Positions 10,599 through 23,154 of a stretch of 64,000 nucleotides of DNA are shown piece after piece (position 1 is the first letter of the stretch; every line of letters begins with the position of its first letter). Both the position numbers and the translations under genes were made by a program. Below the pieces are notes generated by a model. That model saw nothing but the letters and a program-made list of their open reading frames with translations. It did no database searches and was not told the origin of the DNA. Source of the DNA: Seiridium cupressi (lineage: Eukaryota; Ascomycota; Sordariomycetes; Amphisphaeriales; Sporocadaceae); NCBI GenBank assembly GCA_036674765.1, contig JARVKI010000077.1:124001-188000 (forward strand), written 5' to 3'.

Positions 10599-11755
10599 AT
10601 GTCTGCCATACATAGCCTCCTGACTACCACTTCGAACAGTCGCAGTGATCAAGTGTCACCTTCGACTCGAAGCTCGAACAACGACCAGAAGATGGTTGAG
10701 CAAAAAGATATAGCAGAAGCAGCTACCAACATACTGACTCGACGCCCCCTCTGCAAAGTCGAAGGCTGCAATGGCGAGTCTACTCAAAGAGTGTCGACCT
10801 GTAAAAAGCATACGAGGCTACGCGTTCTTGATCGAAAACGCGCACTCGAAGCTGCATACGTCGCTGGTACTCTGCCGCGCCCGCCATGTACCATACCTCA
10901 TTGCCAGAACCCACCTGTGCCACACAAATCTTGGTGCCAACCACACGTGGCACTCGCACAGTCACTCGGGAACTGGGCGAGGGGTATCCAACCCGATCGT
11001 AATTGGCTCGACGGGTGTCGGTTATGCACCACGCAAGCCACAGGTGGGTTGCGGTACTGTGGAGAGTGTATTGCTTATTTTGAAGCGAATAGGAATCCCA
11101 CAAGGCGAAAGGAGGGCGTCCTTGCCGAGATTAATGTCAAGATGAGCGGCGTCAAGCATCAGAACAGTAATAACCAAAAAGCTTCACAGATGGATGAAAC
11201 TGCGAGCACAGCTCGCGCGGACGCCACTTCTGACTCGGATTTGGGTAAACTTGCTGAAGCTGCCAGTCGCGTTTTGGCCCAGGATGATGCTGATGGACAG
11301 GTGCCAAGCGAGATTCCCCACGAAGTGATACCAGCCGCGACATCTTGCATGGATGTCGACAGCGGCCACGATAGCATCCTAGGGGAAACTGATACACAAG
11401 CCCAGACCTTACTACCACCCATCAACGCCGGCTTCGGGCCAGCCGCGATGGACGTTGACAGCGGCCCCGGTAATACCATAGGGGGGACTAGTGCGCAAGC
11501 CCATATTTCTTTGCCACCCATTAACATCGGGCCCGATAATACTTTAGCGGAAAATGGTGCTCAAACCCAGATCTCGTTGCCATCCATTGACATCGGCTTC
11601 GGGCCATGGATTGAGTAAGTCACCTTGGAGATTCCCGACACACTGACTTGTGAGATTATGTTAGGCATGCCCCTCAAGGCCAAAAAACGGAAAAGAATAT
11701 GAGGTTCGGAGGTAAGCGGTCTACTGAACTCAATTTTATGGGATGCGACGGATAA
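10599..11755 (+). CDS. Cys-rich protein of unknown function with tandem-repeat C-terminus
   Basis: Not recognised. The N-terminal half carries Cys/His clusters that could bind metal: CKVEGCNG, STCKKH, CTIPHCQNPPVPHKSWCQPH and CRLCTTQ...RYCGEC. The C-terminal third has three imperfect repeats of about 30 residues built around MDVDSG...AQ...LPPIN.GFGP (about 11349-11614). An uninterrupted reading ends at TAA 11616-11618, but that stop overlaps a consensus donor GAGTAAGT. A 50-nt intron (11615-11664, ending TTAG) would join to a second exon reading to TAA 11753-11755, adding about 28 residues. I favour exons 10599-11614 and 11665-11755 (about 368 residues). A zinc-dependent DNA or RNA binder is a guess from the Cys/His spacing only. 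Confidence 0.6.
11349..11614 (+). repeat. Three-copy in-frame tandem repeat, unit about 75-99 nt
   Basis: The repeats code for MDVDSG-(x)-GET-TQAQ-LLPPIN-GFGP and two diverged copies; the second and third are shorter by whole codons, so the reading frame is kept. This suggests expansion and contraction under selection for an open frame. Confidence 0.7.
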
Positions 11756-11889
11756 GAAAATTGCCTTTTTTCTATTAGCATAGGTAGGTGAAATTGGCCC
11801 CTAAGTAAGACTACTCAAGCAGAAGGTTTACGATAGACTTATTCTTTAACACCCACTACATTCAAGTCGTCGAACCTTTAAGTATGATC

Positions 11890-14859
11890 TTAACCATCTG
11901 AAAGCCTCTTGAAATCGTTTATCCACCAATCATCCACTGTACCAAGCTGCTCCGGCCCCACGAGAATATCTTGGGCATGGCGTTCCTTGTCGAAGCCATT
12001 GAAGTGTAAGAAGGCATTTAAGTCAGCTTGTCCTTCATGGACAAGAACCTTGACAATCTTGGTCCATCGTTCTGTTCCCTCTGGGTTGACATCGAACGGT
12101 TCAATCCAGCCTCTTCGCCTGGCATCCCGGAGATGACCAAGCACTGAGATCCAGGGTGTATTTTTGAGTTTCTTATTCAGTGGAGAATCGTATGACATAT
12201 TTGGAGTACCAATGACCTTTCGAAGCGTCGGGTTCTCTATGTGAGAGCTCCGGAGCAGCGACTTGATGAATTCTGGGGATGAGAGCGGCATGATTGTCTT
12301 CTGGCGGGAAGTCAAGAATTCCAGGGCATATGATAGGAGTGGGGTCTCTTCGAAGATCTGGGATGCGTCCTCATCTTCATCTTCAGACTTGGGTGGGTCT
12401 CCAATTCGTGCGAGCACATCCAGAGTCTCAAGCACGTAGTGCTCCAAACCAAATTTGGTGCATAGAGCAAGGAAAGGATACTTGAAAGCGATCTTATTTC
12501 CCTTTCGTCGCTCATAGCTACCAAAGCAGCTCCGCGCCCAGTGGTCGTATGGATCTCCCGAGCGCGTTTGCCAGTACCACGAGATGCTTTGGTCGAGTTG
12601 ATTGACCAGAATAGTTTGCTCAGCGTGCTGATCGTTGGAGACGTACCGTGCGTGTGACAGAGATAAAGCAATGTCGGGATACCATTCGTCCAGGCGGCGA
12701 TGATGCTCAAGTGGCTCTATCGAGTGCTTGAGTCGTAGAACATGTGACTGCAGAAGCCGGAGATGCGGATCAAAGGAGGTCGAGGAATGAGCAACCAAGC
12801 TTTCCCATATCCCGGGCTTGGAAATCAGATAGTCCCTAACGGTGCGGTGAAGATAAGTGACTCGGCTTGCTGCGACCTTTCTCGCATGTGCTCCCATGCT
12901 CTCACGTTCGCGTTGATGGGACGACTCGAACAAATTTCCTCTGCCGCGCTCAATATATATCTCAAAAAGACCAGTCGACCTAGTGTTGATTTCCCTCACT
13001 GTTTCGCCACATCGTGCCCAAATCTCATCATCGGCGACCTCCTCGTATGACTTTGCTGATTCAATTTTGTTATCGTAGTGGGCCAGAGCGAAAACAATCT
13101 CCCAGATAGACAGCGAGTTCGCGGATTCATCTTTGATGAAACTAGCTACCGACTCTCGTGTATGAACGAGTCGGAATATATGTGCAGATTCCTGTAGTTC
13201 ATCTTTCGATCGGTTTCGAAACAGGAATCTGTCGAATAGATCATCTAGGTCAGACGGAAGCTCTGATGTGAACCCTCGAATAGCAGTCAGATTAGGGTCA
13301 TTGCCATATAGTTCCAAGAGCTTTCGAACAACGAGTCGTACCCAGAGGAAAACTCCCTCGGCCCTCTGCACAATATCCTGCGTAAGCGATTCCAAGGCTT
13401 CCCTATCTTGAGCTAACAGCTTCTTAAGCTTAGAGTTCTTGGCAAGGTTGTCATGAACATAGTTTTTCATGTCCGGAGAAGTAAGCTCCTGTAGCTTCAA
13501 ATTGGGCACGGAATATTGGAACGCTTGTTCGAAGATAGGCCACGGCCTCGAGGACAGGCACAGCTTGATTCGGTTCCCAGTGTTTTCGCCCGCAAGGCCC
13601 CGGAAAAAGTTGATTATTGCTTGATGGTCTCCATCGAATTCATCGAGTCCGTCGACAAAGAGGCATATCTTCATAGACTTGAGTGCATGGTGGACAAATT
13701 GCTGGAAGGCATCCATGAGCTCCGCAACATTCCACTCTATGGTGAAACGAATCCTCTCTTTTGTGGTCATGGAAGACAACTTCTGCCACAAGTCAGAAAA
13801 GACTACTGGTGTAAGCTCCAGATTGTAGGACAGCAATTGATGAAGTAGATATCGAAGTAGACCTGTTTGTGACCTCTGTTCTTCAGAGCCGCTTGTCCAG
13901 AAGTAAAAGACTGCTCTTGCGAGCTGACTATCGTCTGCCCACGACTTCAGGAGTTCGGTAGTGGAGGCATGCTCAGCAATATGTCGCATCAGCGTTGACT
14001 TGCCTGCTCCAGGCTTCCCAGTCACTATATATAGAATAGTAGTCAGTGCATCATGTCGAAGAATAGCGTGGAAATAACATACACCAATAGATGCTGCCCA
14101 GCTCGTCACTTCGCAACCACGTGGTGAATTGAACACCAAGTGCGGCACGGTCAGAACCACCAGAATCGTGCTTGAAAACCCAGTCGAAGGTTTTCCCATG
14201 GGCCACGGCAACTTCCTCTTGCCGGTTCTTCATAGACTTGAAACTCAAGCTCTCGAGAATGAAGTCAATTAGAATACCACTCGACGTGACTGGCGAAGGT
14301 TTCCTTATTGGTGGCGAGCTCGACATGCCCTGATCCAAACTGCTTGCGGCCTGCTTCTCAGATGGACTGAGACTGGCCAGTTTCTGCTGGATAGCGGAGG
14401 TGATGCCGCTAGGATTGGCTTTCAGTGAGTGAAAACTGGTTTGATAGTAGGAACTTACCCATCGTCTGGCTGCATACATTTCCACTGGCTACTCAAGTCC
14501 AAGATGCGGGCTCCGAGGACTTCTGCATCATTGGTGACCCAATTCACGCCGATGGAAATGGCTTGAACAGCACCAGCCTGAGCTTGTGTTTTGTCTGGCA
14601 GTCTCTTGAGGCGAAGAAGAATATCCTGTGATATCTTCCAGCATGCTCTGACTAGGTTGCGCTCGGTAACGGTGTCGTGCTTCAGCGCGTTCTTGTCGTC
14701 CTCTCGACCTAGGCGATCTGCCAGGATTTCGAGGTCGCGAATGAAGTGTGATGCAGCATCATCTTCAGTAGCGTCGCCGGCAGCCCTTTCTGGAACATGC
14801 AAGACCCGCTGGTAGAGCGATGTTGCTTTCTGTAGAAACTCTGTAATTGTCGCTGCCAT
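11890..14859 (-). CDS. NACHT-domain NLR-like protein (STAND NTPase)
   Basis: Fungal NLR, a family linked to allorecognition and innate-type responses. Exons (minus strand): 14478-14859, 14083-14418, 11890-14024, giving 950 residues. Introns: 14419-14477 (GTATGC...AAAG) and 14025-14082 (GTATGT...ATAG); both joins keep the frame and restore the expected YW-L-TGKPGAGKST. The N-terminal effector region (residues 1-210) is helical and not assigned to a named class; the segment ILIDFILESLSFKSM before the NACHT domain is typical of these proteins. NACHT: Walker A GKPGAGKST at about 242-250, Walker B KICLFVDGLDEFDGD, then RIKLCLSSRPW. The C-terminal 450 residues resemble the winged-helix and DUF7791-type region. 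No WD40, ankyrin or TPR repeats are present, which is the short fungal architecture. Confidence 0.88.
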
Positions 14860-15365
14860 TTTTATAGGCGATCACAGAGCAGATGCGATGTCAATTTGGT
14901 ATTGCTATGATCTATTCTGCACTACTTGGGACCCCCGGGGCGAGTGTTGATACAAAAACTACATGTACGTAGTGTAGCAGTTTCCTGGCTTGTTCTTTCC
15001 CGCTGTGGCACGATATGACTAATTGTTAAGCTGGAAGACAGCAAAGATTGATTGCGAAGCTGGGGACGTGGGAGGACAGCGCCTTCTTTAAATGGTTCGA
15101 CGTTCGCTTACATTCGTAGGACAGGGACTGGAGCGGCGATCGACGGGAGCGACGATCAACGGGAGCGATGCTCTAGCGTGCAGACACTAATCTCAAGTTG
15201 GAAGGATGGAACTTTGGGGCTCATTGGTCAACATTGTCAATCAGCTATGTACAGTGGAAATACCTGGCAGGGCACACACTTGAAAGACACCGTATTCCTA
15301 TAATCAGTCTCTACTCTCCGGCCTTCTTTCTGCATCTTTTGCATACTAATGGAATCCCATCATTC
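14860..15365. other. Intergenic, 506 bp
   Basis: Promoter side of the NACHT gene and 3' side of the intradiol dioxygenase gene. It contains a short direct repeat of the motif GACGGGAGCGACGATC/ACGGGAGCGATG near 15138-15172. Nothing else supported. Confidence 0.45.
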
Positions 15366-16843
15366 TTATTCGGCATTTGGATTGGATGGTGGCAGGCCTT
15401 TGTCGCTGTTCACAACACCAACACCTCCGCCCTCGTAGTAGTGCGCCGCAGCACTGTTTGTCACGTTGGCGGAGTGGTCGCTGCTGAGGTCCAGCGCTAC
15501 CGTGATCCAAGCGAGCAGACCATCTTCCAAGTTTTCGCCAAGCTGCACATACTCTACGAACGGATCGTAGGCAGTCGTTGCCTCTTCAAGCATCCATCCG
15601 TCGATCTCCCAGGTCGTGTAGGCGATCGTGTTGGTGGTGTATGGGTCGGTTGCCTCAACAGCCTTGACCAATGTGTCATCGAAATACAACTGCCCGATGT
15701 GCAGCGTAGTGCCGCCAGTGTATGTGTCATTCGGTAGAGCTGTGATGTTAGACTGAACCAGGAGATGAAAATGAGTTACTCTGGAATCGTAATGCCCTGG
15801 GAAGATGGTGTCGAATGCAACTACGCCAGAGTCGTCACTGAGTTGCACCCCACGCAGAAATGTAGTATCGAGACCGCCTTCACCAGTCGCGTTCTAGCGA
15901 GGATATATATGTTAGTCTCTCATCTAAATCATTGACGCATAGAAGATTGTTGTAATGAGTTCGCTCCGTCTATAGCTCAATGCCATGACCGATCCAAAGC
16001 AATAAGCAATAAAAGGGAATTAAAAAAAAATTGGCTTCCTGAAGCTCAAGAACAAGGTGAAAGCTGAACAGAGTCAATATACTTACAATGCCTGCATATG
16101 AGCCAGTACTATTGCAGTGCCAAACGTCAGCTGCCAATGCAGCAGCCCCGGTACAAGTATTCATGTCCAGGAACTGAATGTCGATATGCATTGGAATGCC
16201 GACTTGTCCCTCGGTGATATTCTGACGAATGAACTCGCCCGTAACACTGCAACGCTCGTGGTCAGCAACTAATTCGTAACCTTCTTGGCGACTCATCGAG
16301 TGGATTTCGCTGCCAGAACATGCTTCAGAAATGGGAAATAACACTGGTGTTCTCTTACTAGTATGGGCCGATGGTCGTCTCTGGAACGAGCGCACAAGTG
16401 TTGTTGGAGCCGAATATCGTTTCTTCAGGCGTATCGAGCGAGTATCCTAGCTCTGTAGCATTATGTGTCTGGTTGGAATAGATGGCCAGGTTTTCGAGGT
16501 CCCTCTTCTGGTGCATCATACGCTCTTTTTCTCTGTGTTAGATCTCTACAAGTCGTGGTGTAACGAGTGCCAGAATGAACTCACTCGACAGCAGCCCTCT
16601 TTCAGCTCTGAGTTGGTCAGCCTTTGCTGCTCGTCGAGCGGCTGCCCGGCGCCTGAGCGCAACTGCTTCGGCTGTGTCCTGGCATTGCGAGAGTGCTCTA
16701 GACGCTGCAGCATGCTGAGTATTGCGCATCCCCATTTCGCGCTTCACTGCTTCTGCAGTCTCTCCGGGATGAGCCAGGACCAACGGTGCTGCCAGCACAG
16801 CAGCAAGGAATGAGAGCGCCACCATATTTGCGGCTCGCTTCAA
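15366..16843 (-). CDS. Extracellular intradiol ring-cleavage dioxygenase-like protein
   Basis: Member of the secreted fungal intradiol dioxygenase family (catechol-type ring cleavage with Fe3+). Proposed exons (minus strand): 16585-16843, 16359-16530, 16087-16246, 15366-15893; 372 residues. Signal peptide: MKRAANMVALSFLAAVLAAP... up to LAHPGETAE. The iron ligands of the family are visible: first Tyr in TIGPYYVTGEFIR, second Tyr in FPGHYDSR, and the two His in THFHLLV. Other family marks: VPMH-like GIPMHIDIQFLD and DVWHCNSTGSYAG. Introns: 16531-16584 (its acceptor is the second AG of CAGAG; less certain), 16247-16358, 15894-16086. The last carries a T/A-rich stretch and is unusually long for this genome. 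The Ser/Asn/Ala-rich tail is typical of the secreted group. Confidence 0.85.
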
Positions 16844-18663
16844 CAGCTTGTATCTCTTGAAAGTAAGTTGAAGTTTGGTGCGGTGGTGTCACTGGAGAGA
16901 GGGCTTGGGCAGGCACTTTGAATGGCTTTATATGATGTTGCGCGTTCGTGCAATGCAACGCTATCCAGGAACCCATCTCCGCCATTCGTTTGGTAGCGAA
17001 CATTATAATCTCGATAATTCTCCAGACAATTGCGCGGCCTACGGCGATCATGTACCTCTTGGGAAGACCCATGGTTGCCAAGCACCAATCAAGAAGGTCG
17101 TAAAGGAATCGACTTTGCGACAGGACTACGGATGATGGTATCCACAGGCGACGCTACCCGATCGCTACAGTATCTAGTAGATTTTGCAGGCGGCACGATC
17201 TCTGAAAAGCGCAGGCTTCTTGTGTTGCCAAGCGAGCCATTCGTAGCCCGCATTGATTTCTATAGTATGCTGACTGGGATACGTAATGCACTGAGTGTCC
17301 TGCATCATTATTCTCTTGCGCACCACAGACGCCAGACGCGTCTTGCTAAACCTTCGATACCAATGCCATGTATGCTTAGAACGAAAGCTGATCAGAGTAT
17401 GGCCGCCCGTTGATTGGCTCTGCTTCGAGATAGGCCTATGATCAATTAACTAAGTAGAGAGTTCCCAGTTTCGATCTTTGCAGTACATATGAAGTTTAGC
17501 AGGCGTACTAGTTATCTGCTGATGACCAGTCGCTTTAGAGGTCTGACGGCTCACACAGATATTGTTGTTAAATATCAAAGTCTGCATGTATGAATTACAA
17601 TCTATATCCTGTTGGTGACTCATCATCACGGTGAGTAATGAATAGTACCTCCGAAGCGCAAATGGTAGGCTGCACTGAGATGCTTTGGTCTGCTGGTACA
17701 CTCGGAATATCGGCACCTTTCGAAAGATAATCGCTGTTTGGATAATTCATTTGGTGTTGCCACTTTGAAACAGAGAATCATGGAGGGAAAATTATAAACA
17801 GAATTGCAAAAGGGGCTCCCCTGACTTGAGATTCTGATAGTGGCCACTAGCTCAGGAAAGTGAGGCTCATCGGTTTGATCTATGAGCTGGCAGCTTGCAG
17901 TATGCAATGCAACTGTAGATGTGGATTTGGGCGGGGACCTTCCCGATTGAGTAGAATTCTGTATGACGAGCCTTTGCACGGTTCCTGTGCGAGGAGGAGG
18001 TATTTCACATATCCAGAAAATCTTGGCGTGTTTGCCTCATTGGCGAAGATCTCAAGTTCGGAGATATTGACGATGGGTGCCAGGTGCATGCAGATGATCT
18101 ACTTTGGCCATGCTGTGAAGGAGTTGTTCCAATGCCGGAAGGTCGGGTCCAACAGTGTGCTCGTGTTAAAATATCGGCGACGGGGGCTCCGCTTTCTCCT
18201 AACCCAAACCAATCAAAAGCCCGCTTAATCATCTGGGTGCGTACCTCGTACACGAATGCAATGTCGATTCCTCTAGCCGGGCCCCGTTGATTCCCCATCT
18301 GGGTCCTGCATGGCTGAGGCGTAGGGAGGCGAGCAGCTAACTAACCAGCAATTGATTTGACAACTTCCATTTCCTCTGCACCCTTGATCAGCTTCCCCTC
18401 AACGTCCAGATCGCGCATGACGGTTCCTTCAATTCGCTAGCATACATACCCTGAGGAAGAATACATATATACAAATCCCAACCGTTCGACCAGGCGCTGC
18501 TGGCTGCTGTTTTTGCGCCGCCCCATCCGATCCCATCCTAGGGCCACGTTGCGCGGTCGCGTCCAGGCTCGCCCCACCGAAGTGCGACACCTATCGTCGA
18601 GCTTTCCAGGGGTCGGACCCTCACACCAAGAACATCAGAACCTGCGAACAGACGGATTGCAAC
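16844..18663. other. Intergenic, 1.8 kb
   Basis: Between the dioxygenase gene (leftward) and the Ytp1-type gene (rightward). Several open frames of 70-127 codons exist on both strands, but none shows a recognisable domain, signal peptide or splice pattern. I see no gene here. Confidence 0.45.
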
Positions 18664-20376
18664 ATGGCGCGCGGAATGGTACGACGTACTCTTGGGGAAA
18701 AGATGGCGAGTTCAGGTGGCTTGCTCCCCTCCGTTACAATACCTACAACCTTACTGCTCGCTGCAATCATCCCGATGGCATCCGGACACGATCATGATTC
18801 CTCGCATATCGAGGAGGGCGAAGCCATATCGGCAGAGCCGCTTGTACGTTCTCCTTGCCGAGAAGCACGAGGGTGCAGCTTTAGTTGCAAGACTTCTCTT
18901 GCTGTGGCCTGAGGCTTCCGTGACGAGGCATGACACTGACAACTTGCGTAGGACACGACATTATGGATTCATATCTTCATACAAATGCTCGCCTGGGGCA
19001 TTATCTTCCCCGTGGGAATGGTCCTCGGTGTAAGTCATCCGCTTCCCCGTCTCTGCAAAGACACCCATTAACCGATAGATGCACAACAGATTGCCAAGAA
19101 CCGATGGCACGTTCCCGTCCAGGTTCTCGGAACCATTCTTTCGTTGTTAGGCTACGCTCTAGGCCATATGCACGGAGGCCGCGAGTTCCTTCACACAAAC
19201 GTCCACTCGAAATTTGCGACGCCGCTCATGTTTATGCTCTTCGGTCAGATCGTCATGGGAATCTATCTGAGGCTTCATCTTGAGAAGGGAATAAACGGCA
19301 GGATAAGACGAGTGGTGAAGTTGGGGCACGGCATCCTCGGCAAGGCCATGCCGGTGCTCGCCTGGACACAGATGATCTTCGGTGGAATCACTGCGCTCGG
19401 CTTCTGTCAGGGCGAGCATCTCGGCCAATGTTTGGCTCACTTCATCATGGGAGGCGCTTTTATCGCCTACGGCATCCTCCTGACTCTGATCTTGCTAGTC
19501 GGCCAGGTATGGATTAGGCGGACTGGTCGCTCGCAAGAGTTCTTTGACAGCGCCGTCATTGCTGCGTGGGGATGCGTCAACACCTTTACTGAGCACCGCT
19601 GGGGCACGGCCTGGGTCAAGAACGATTGGCAGCACACGACTATGGGCGTCATTTGGTGGTGTGCTGGTCTGGCTGGCATTTGGTTGAGCAAGGACCGCGA
19701 TGGCCGGCCCCAGCGCAACTTCATTCCGGCTTTTGTCATTCTCATCACTGGCTGGGGCATGAGCGCTCATCCTCAGGAGTTGATGGTCAGCGCCATGACA
19801 CACAAGATGTTTGGCTACACACTCATGGCTACTGGTCTGACCCGTATCATCGAGGTGTCATTTGTGCTGCGGGACCGCCAAGGTCTTGCCGAGAATGGCC
19901 GTGAAACCAACAGCTTTCAATACATACCTGTATTCGTGAGTCACCCCACCTGTTTGCCATTCAAATAGCTACTGACCTGTGATTAGCTCCTTTACGCTTC
20001 CGGTTTCCTTTTCATGGGCGCAACCGAGGAGCAGATGGCTTTCGTTGCGGCGTCTTCCATGGACCACGTCTCTTATATCTTGATTCTCTATTCGCTTGCC
20101 TTCCTGGTCTTCCTCTTCACCATGATCCTTGTCCACCTTTACGATCGAAACGCTGATCCCGCCGAGCCTTCGAAACTCACAGTCAATGGTCGTTTGGGTC
20201 CACGCCTCAATGGCCACGTTCCTGTTCGCGATGCCCAAGAGTTCGAGCTTGAAGGGCTGATGAGTGACGACGAGGATGACGTGAGGCGGGACGAGATGAG
20301 GAGGAGGTTGAATGGAGAGGATGATCCGGAGAGCCCGAGTACCCTTGGGAAGAACGAAGAGGGTGTTGCTCGGTAA
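18664..20376 (+). CDS. Ytp1-type multispanning membrane protein (DUF2427 + Ytp1)
   Basis: Polytopic membrane protein of the Ytp1 family; in yeast the function is unknown. Exons: 18664-18843, 18952-19029, 19090-19935, 19987-20376, giving 497 residues; all junctions are phase 0 with GTACGT/GTAAGT/GTGAGT donors. The N-terminus has a hydrophobic leader ending at MASGHDHD; an alternative start at 18703 (MASSGG) gives a cleaner signal peptide. The DUF2427-like part carries TM segments with paired His (WIHIFIQMLAWGIIFP, LGHMHGGREFLH), as in b561/ferric-reductase-like haem domains. The Ytp1 part follows with TEHRWG and further TM helices, then an acidic cytosolic tail (LMSDDEDDVRRDE). His pairs suggest haem or metal binding, which is inference. 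Confidence 0.87.
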
Positions 20377-21441
20377 GAAGATTTGAAAGTGGAGTTTTAG
20401 GCGCGGCTGTCGCTCGATAAACGGAGAAAAGCCAGCATCTCATGGAGTTCCCTTGTTCTTCTGCATTATTACGGCGCTTGGGTCTGAGTTCGATACGCTC
20501 CGTATCTCAAAAGACATTCTTCGGATATAATAGACACCGTACGTCCGGCAGTGGCGACTGCTATAGTTCATAGTTACTAACAATATACCCTCGAACGGAA
20601 TTGAGACCAGTCCGGGATTTTATGTGATTGGAGCGCATCGTTTGTAACAAGTGTTCCTGACCTTGGGATCTACGAAGTAGTACTGCCTTACCCAACCCAT
20701 AGCTGTGTCGCTGTAATCAAGACGTGATGTTCAACATAGCTACCAAATCCGCTCGCTGATTGGCGCGCGTCTGGAGGGCAGGTCACAAGCTCAGATTAGG
20801 CCCTCATGCACCCCAGAACGCCACGAGCGCCATGAGGCTATTTTCCGCGAAATCCAGTTAGAAAGGCCGCTTTGGGTCCAGGAAGTATGCCCATGACACC
20901 CCAAAAACGGGTCTCGACAATACATACCCCACACGTTTCCAAATCCGGCAATTCTGGGGTATCCTCCGCCCTTGGCTGTGAAACACCTGGTTCCACCAAT
21001 GGCAATAGGAATTGTTGATCACGACAAATGTTGCCGTGCCCCTGGCAATATTCCAGAAGTCGGGAGCCGAGGAAGCACTGGCCAATGAGATATACTCCGA
21101 GCCTTGCTTTTCTTAGGCATGTGTATACGCTAAAGTCAGCAGGTCGGCTGACCAAGCCTCACGAACAACGACGGAATATCGTAGGTAATCTGTGGGTAAC
21201 CAGCAACTTTCCACCACTCACGGTATCATGGCCCATCTTACGCTCCCAGCCAGGAAAGCTTGGTATGGCGGTTCGGATGGCTCGTGCCTGGAGAACATAG
21301 GGTGACATTTGCTTAAATAGACGGATCTTCGATCACTGATCGTCATGCTGTTCTCTCAGTTTCCTACTGAGACTCAAGCCGAAGCATTCCCTGATCCCCC
21401 TGCAGCGTCGTTCACTTAAAAGTCCAGTTCCATTCCTTACA
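20377..21441. other. Intergenic, 1.07 kb
   Basis: Between two rightward genes. Short open frames on the minus strand (20838-21155) have no recognisable product. The last 130 bp should include the promoter of the GH43 gene. Confidence 0.45.
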
Positions 21442-22694
21442 ATGTTCTTCAAGCATGTGTCCAGCCTCCTGGCTGGAGCCGCAGCTCTGGTCAGCTCCGT
21501 TGCTGGCTATGCCGACCCTGGAGCCTGCTCTGGTGATTGCTGGGCCCACGATCCTGCTTTGATTCAGCGAACTAGCGATGGGGTTTACTTTCGTTTCAAC
21601 ACGGGCAGTCTGATCGGCATCTGGAAATCAAGTGCTTTGGAAGGACCCTGGACCTATCAAGGTGCTGCTATCCCGGCTGGAAGCATCATCGACTTGGCCG
21701 GAAATGATGATCTCTGGGTACGTTCTTCTTTCGTTCGAGCAACTTGATAGCTGCTATATATCTTTGTATACAACGGCCGAGGAAGATTCAGGGGGAAGTG
21801 TTCAGTAGGACGCTGGTGCGGAGCATATGCTTATGGATTAGAAACTAATACAAATCACAATAGGCCCCAGACGTCCAGAAGGTTGGCGATACCTACTTTC
21901 TATACTATGCCGTCTCTACCTTCGGTTCTCAGGACTCAGCAATCGGTATGTCTCTTTTCTCTAACCCAGAGCCTTTCATATCCCTCTCCGCCGCACATCG
22001 CAGCGCTAACATACACCCGCAGGCTACGCAACATCCACGACACTCGAATACGGCTCCTGGACCGATCACGGTACCACCGGAATCTCCTCGAGCTCCTCCA
22101 AAGCCTACAACGCCATCGACCCCAACCTGATTGCCGTCGGCTCATCCTATTACATGAACTTCGGCTCCTTCTGGAACGATATCTACCAGGCTCCCATGGC
22201 AAGCACTGCCAAGACCGTCGCCTCGTCCTCGTACCAGATTGCCTACCAGCCGTCCGGCTCTCATGCACAAGAGGGTTCATTCATGTACTACCGTAGCGGC
22301 TACTACTACCTCTTCTGGAGCGAGGGTATCTGCTGTGGATACGACACCAGCAAGCCTGCCACCGGCGCCGAGTACAAGATCCGGGTCTGCCGATCGACTA
22401 GTGCCACTGGTGGCTTTGTAGACTCGTCTGGCACTAGCTGTACCGATGGAGGCGGTACCACCGTGTTGGAAAGCCACGGAACCGTCTACGGGCCGGGAGG
22501 CCAGGGCGTTATTGCGGATAGCGCGCATGGTACTGTGCTTTACTACCACTATGGTGAGTGTGATTCAGGATACTTTATAGTGAAACATGAGACTAATGAG
22601 TGACATAGCCGACACTGACATTGGTCTGGCTGATTCGGAGTATCAGTTCGGCTGGAATGTTGTCAGCTGGTCGAGTGGTTGGCCTACCGTCTAA
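21442..22694 (+). CDS. Secreted GH43 arabinan endo-1,5-alpha-L-arabinosidase
   Basis: Extracellular enzyme that cuts the arabinan side chains of pectin; five-bladed beta-propeller of family GH43. Exons: 21442-21717, 21864-21945, 22023-22553, 22609-22694; 324 residues, all joins frame-preserving. Signal peptide: [22 protein letters not shown]. The catalytic set is visible: base Asp in WAHDPALIQ (about residue 37), the second Asp in [16 protein letters not shown], and the acid Glu in [11 protein letters not shown]. The length matches AbnA/AbnC-type fungal arabinanases. The last short exon supplies the closing strand ending SSGWPTV. Confidence 0.93.
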
Positions 22695-23154
22695 GCTTGG
22701 TCATGTGTGGTGAGATGGGATACTGCTTAGACTGCCTTTGGAAGATTTGTCGGGGACGATTGCATGAGAGGTCCTGCCTCCGCCCACTTTGATGCACATA
22801 AATTATTTCAGCTGTACATATTTATATTACCACCCAATCAACTGCACATTTCGTGGATTATCTAGGTCTATCTATCCTAATTTCGACCCATTGACTGACT
22901 ATCTTGATCGTCCGATCTCACTAGCAGGCCAACCCCAAGAGTCACAAGACTTTCAATAGATTTTCATGATTATCAGGATAAAATTTGGGACTAAAATAAT
23001 GCATTGGATACTGAACAACTATGAATGGCTCATCTTGGTCTGCTCTACCCATTGCCTCCCAAGGATTTCTTTTGATTTTCTCGCTGGTGATTCCGTGTCA
23101 CGCATTTGATTCCATATTGCTAGGGGTTCATCTAGGCATTTTGTCTCCAATCCC
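22695..23154. other. Convergent intergenic region, 460 bp
   Basis: The 3' regions of the GH43 gene (rightward) and the lectin remnant (leftward) meet here. Nothing else is seen. Confidence 0.45.

Noticed and set aside
11890..14211. NACHT protein as a single 773-residue frame
   Set aside because: The first ~60 residues of that reading are an intron translation; splicing from 14859 restores the residues before the Walker A motif.
15198..15737. 179-codon plus-strand frame opposite the intradiol dioxygenase
   Set aside because: Antisense shadow of the dioxygenase's last exon.
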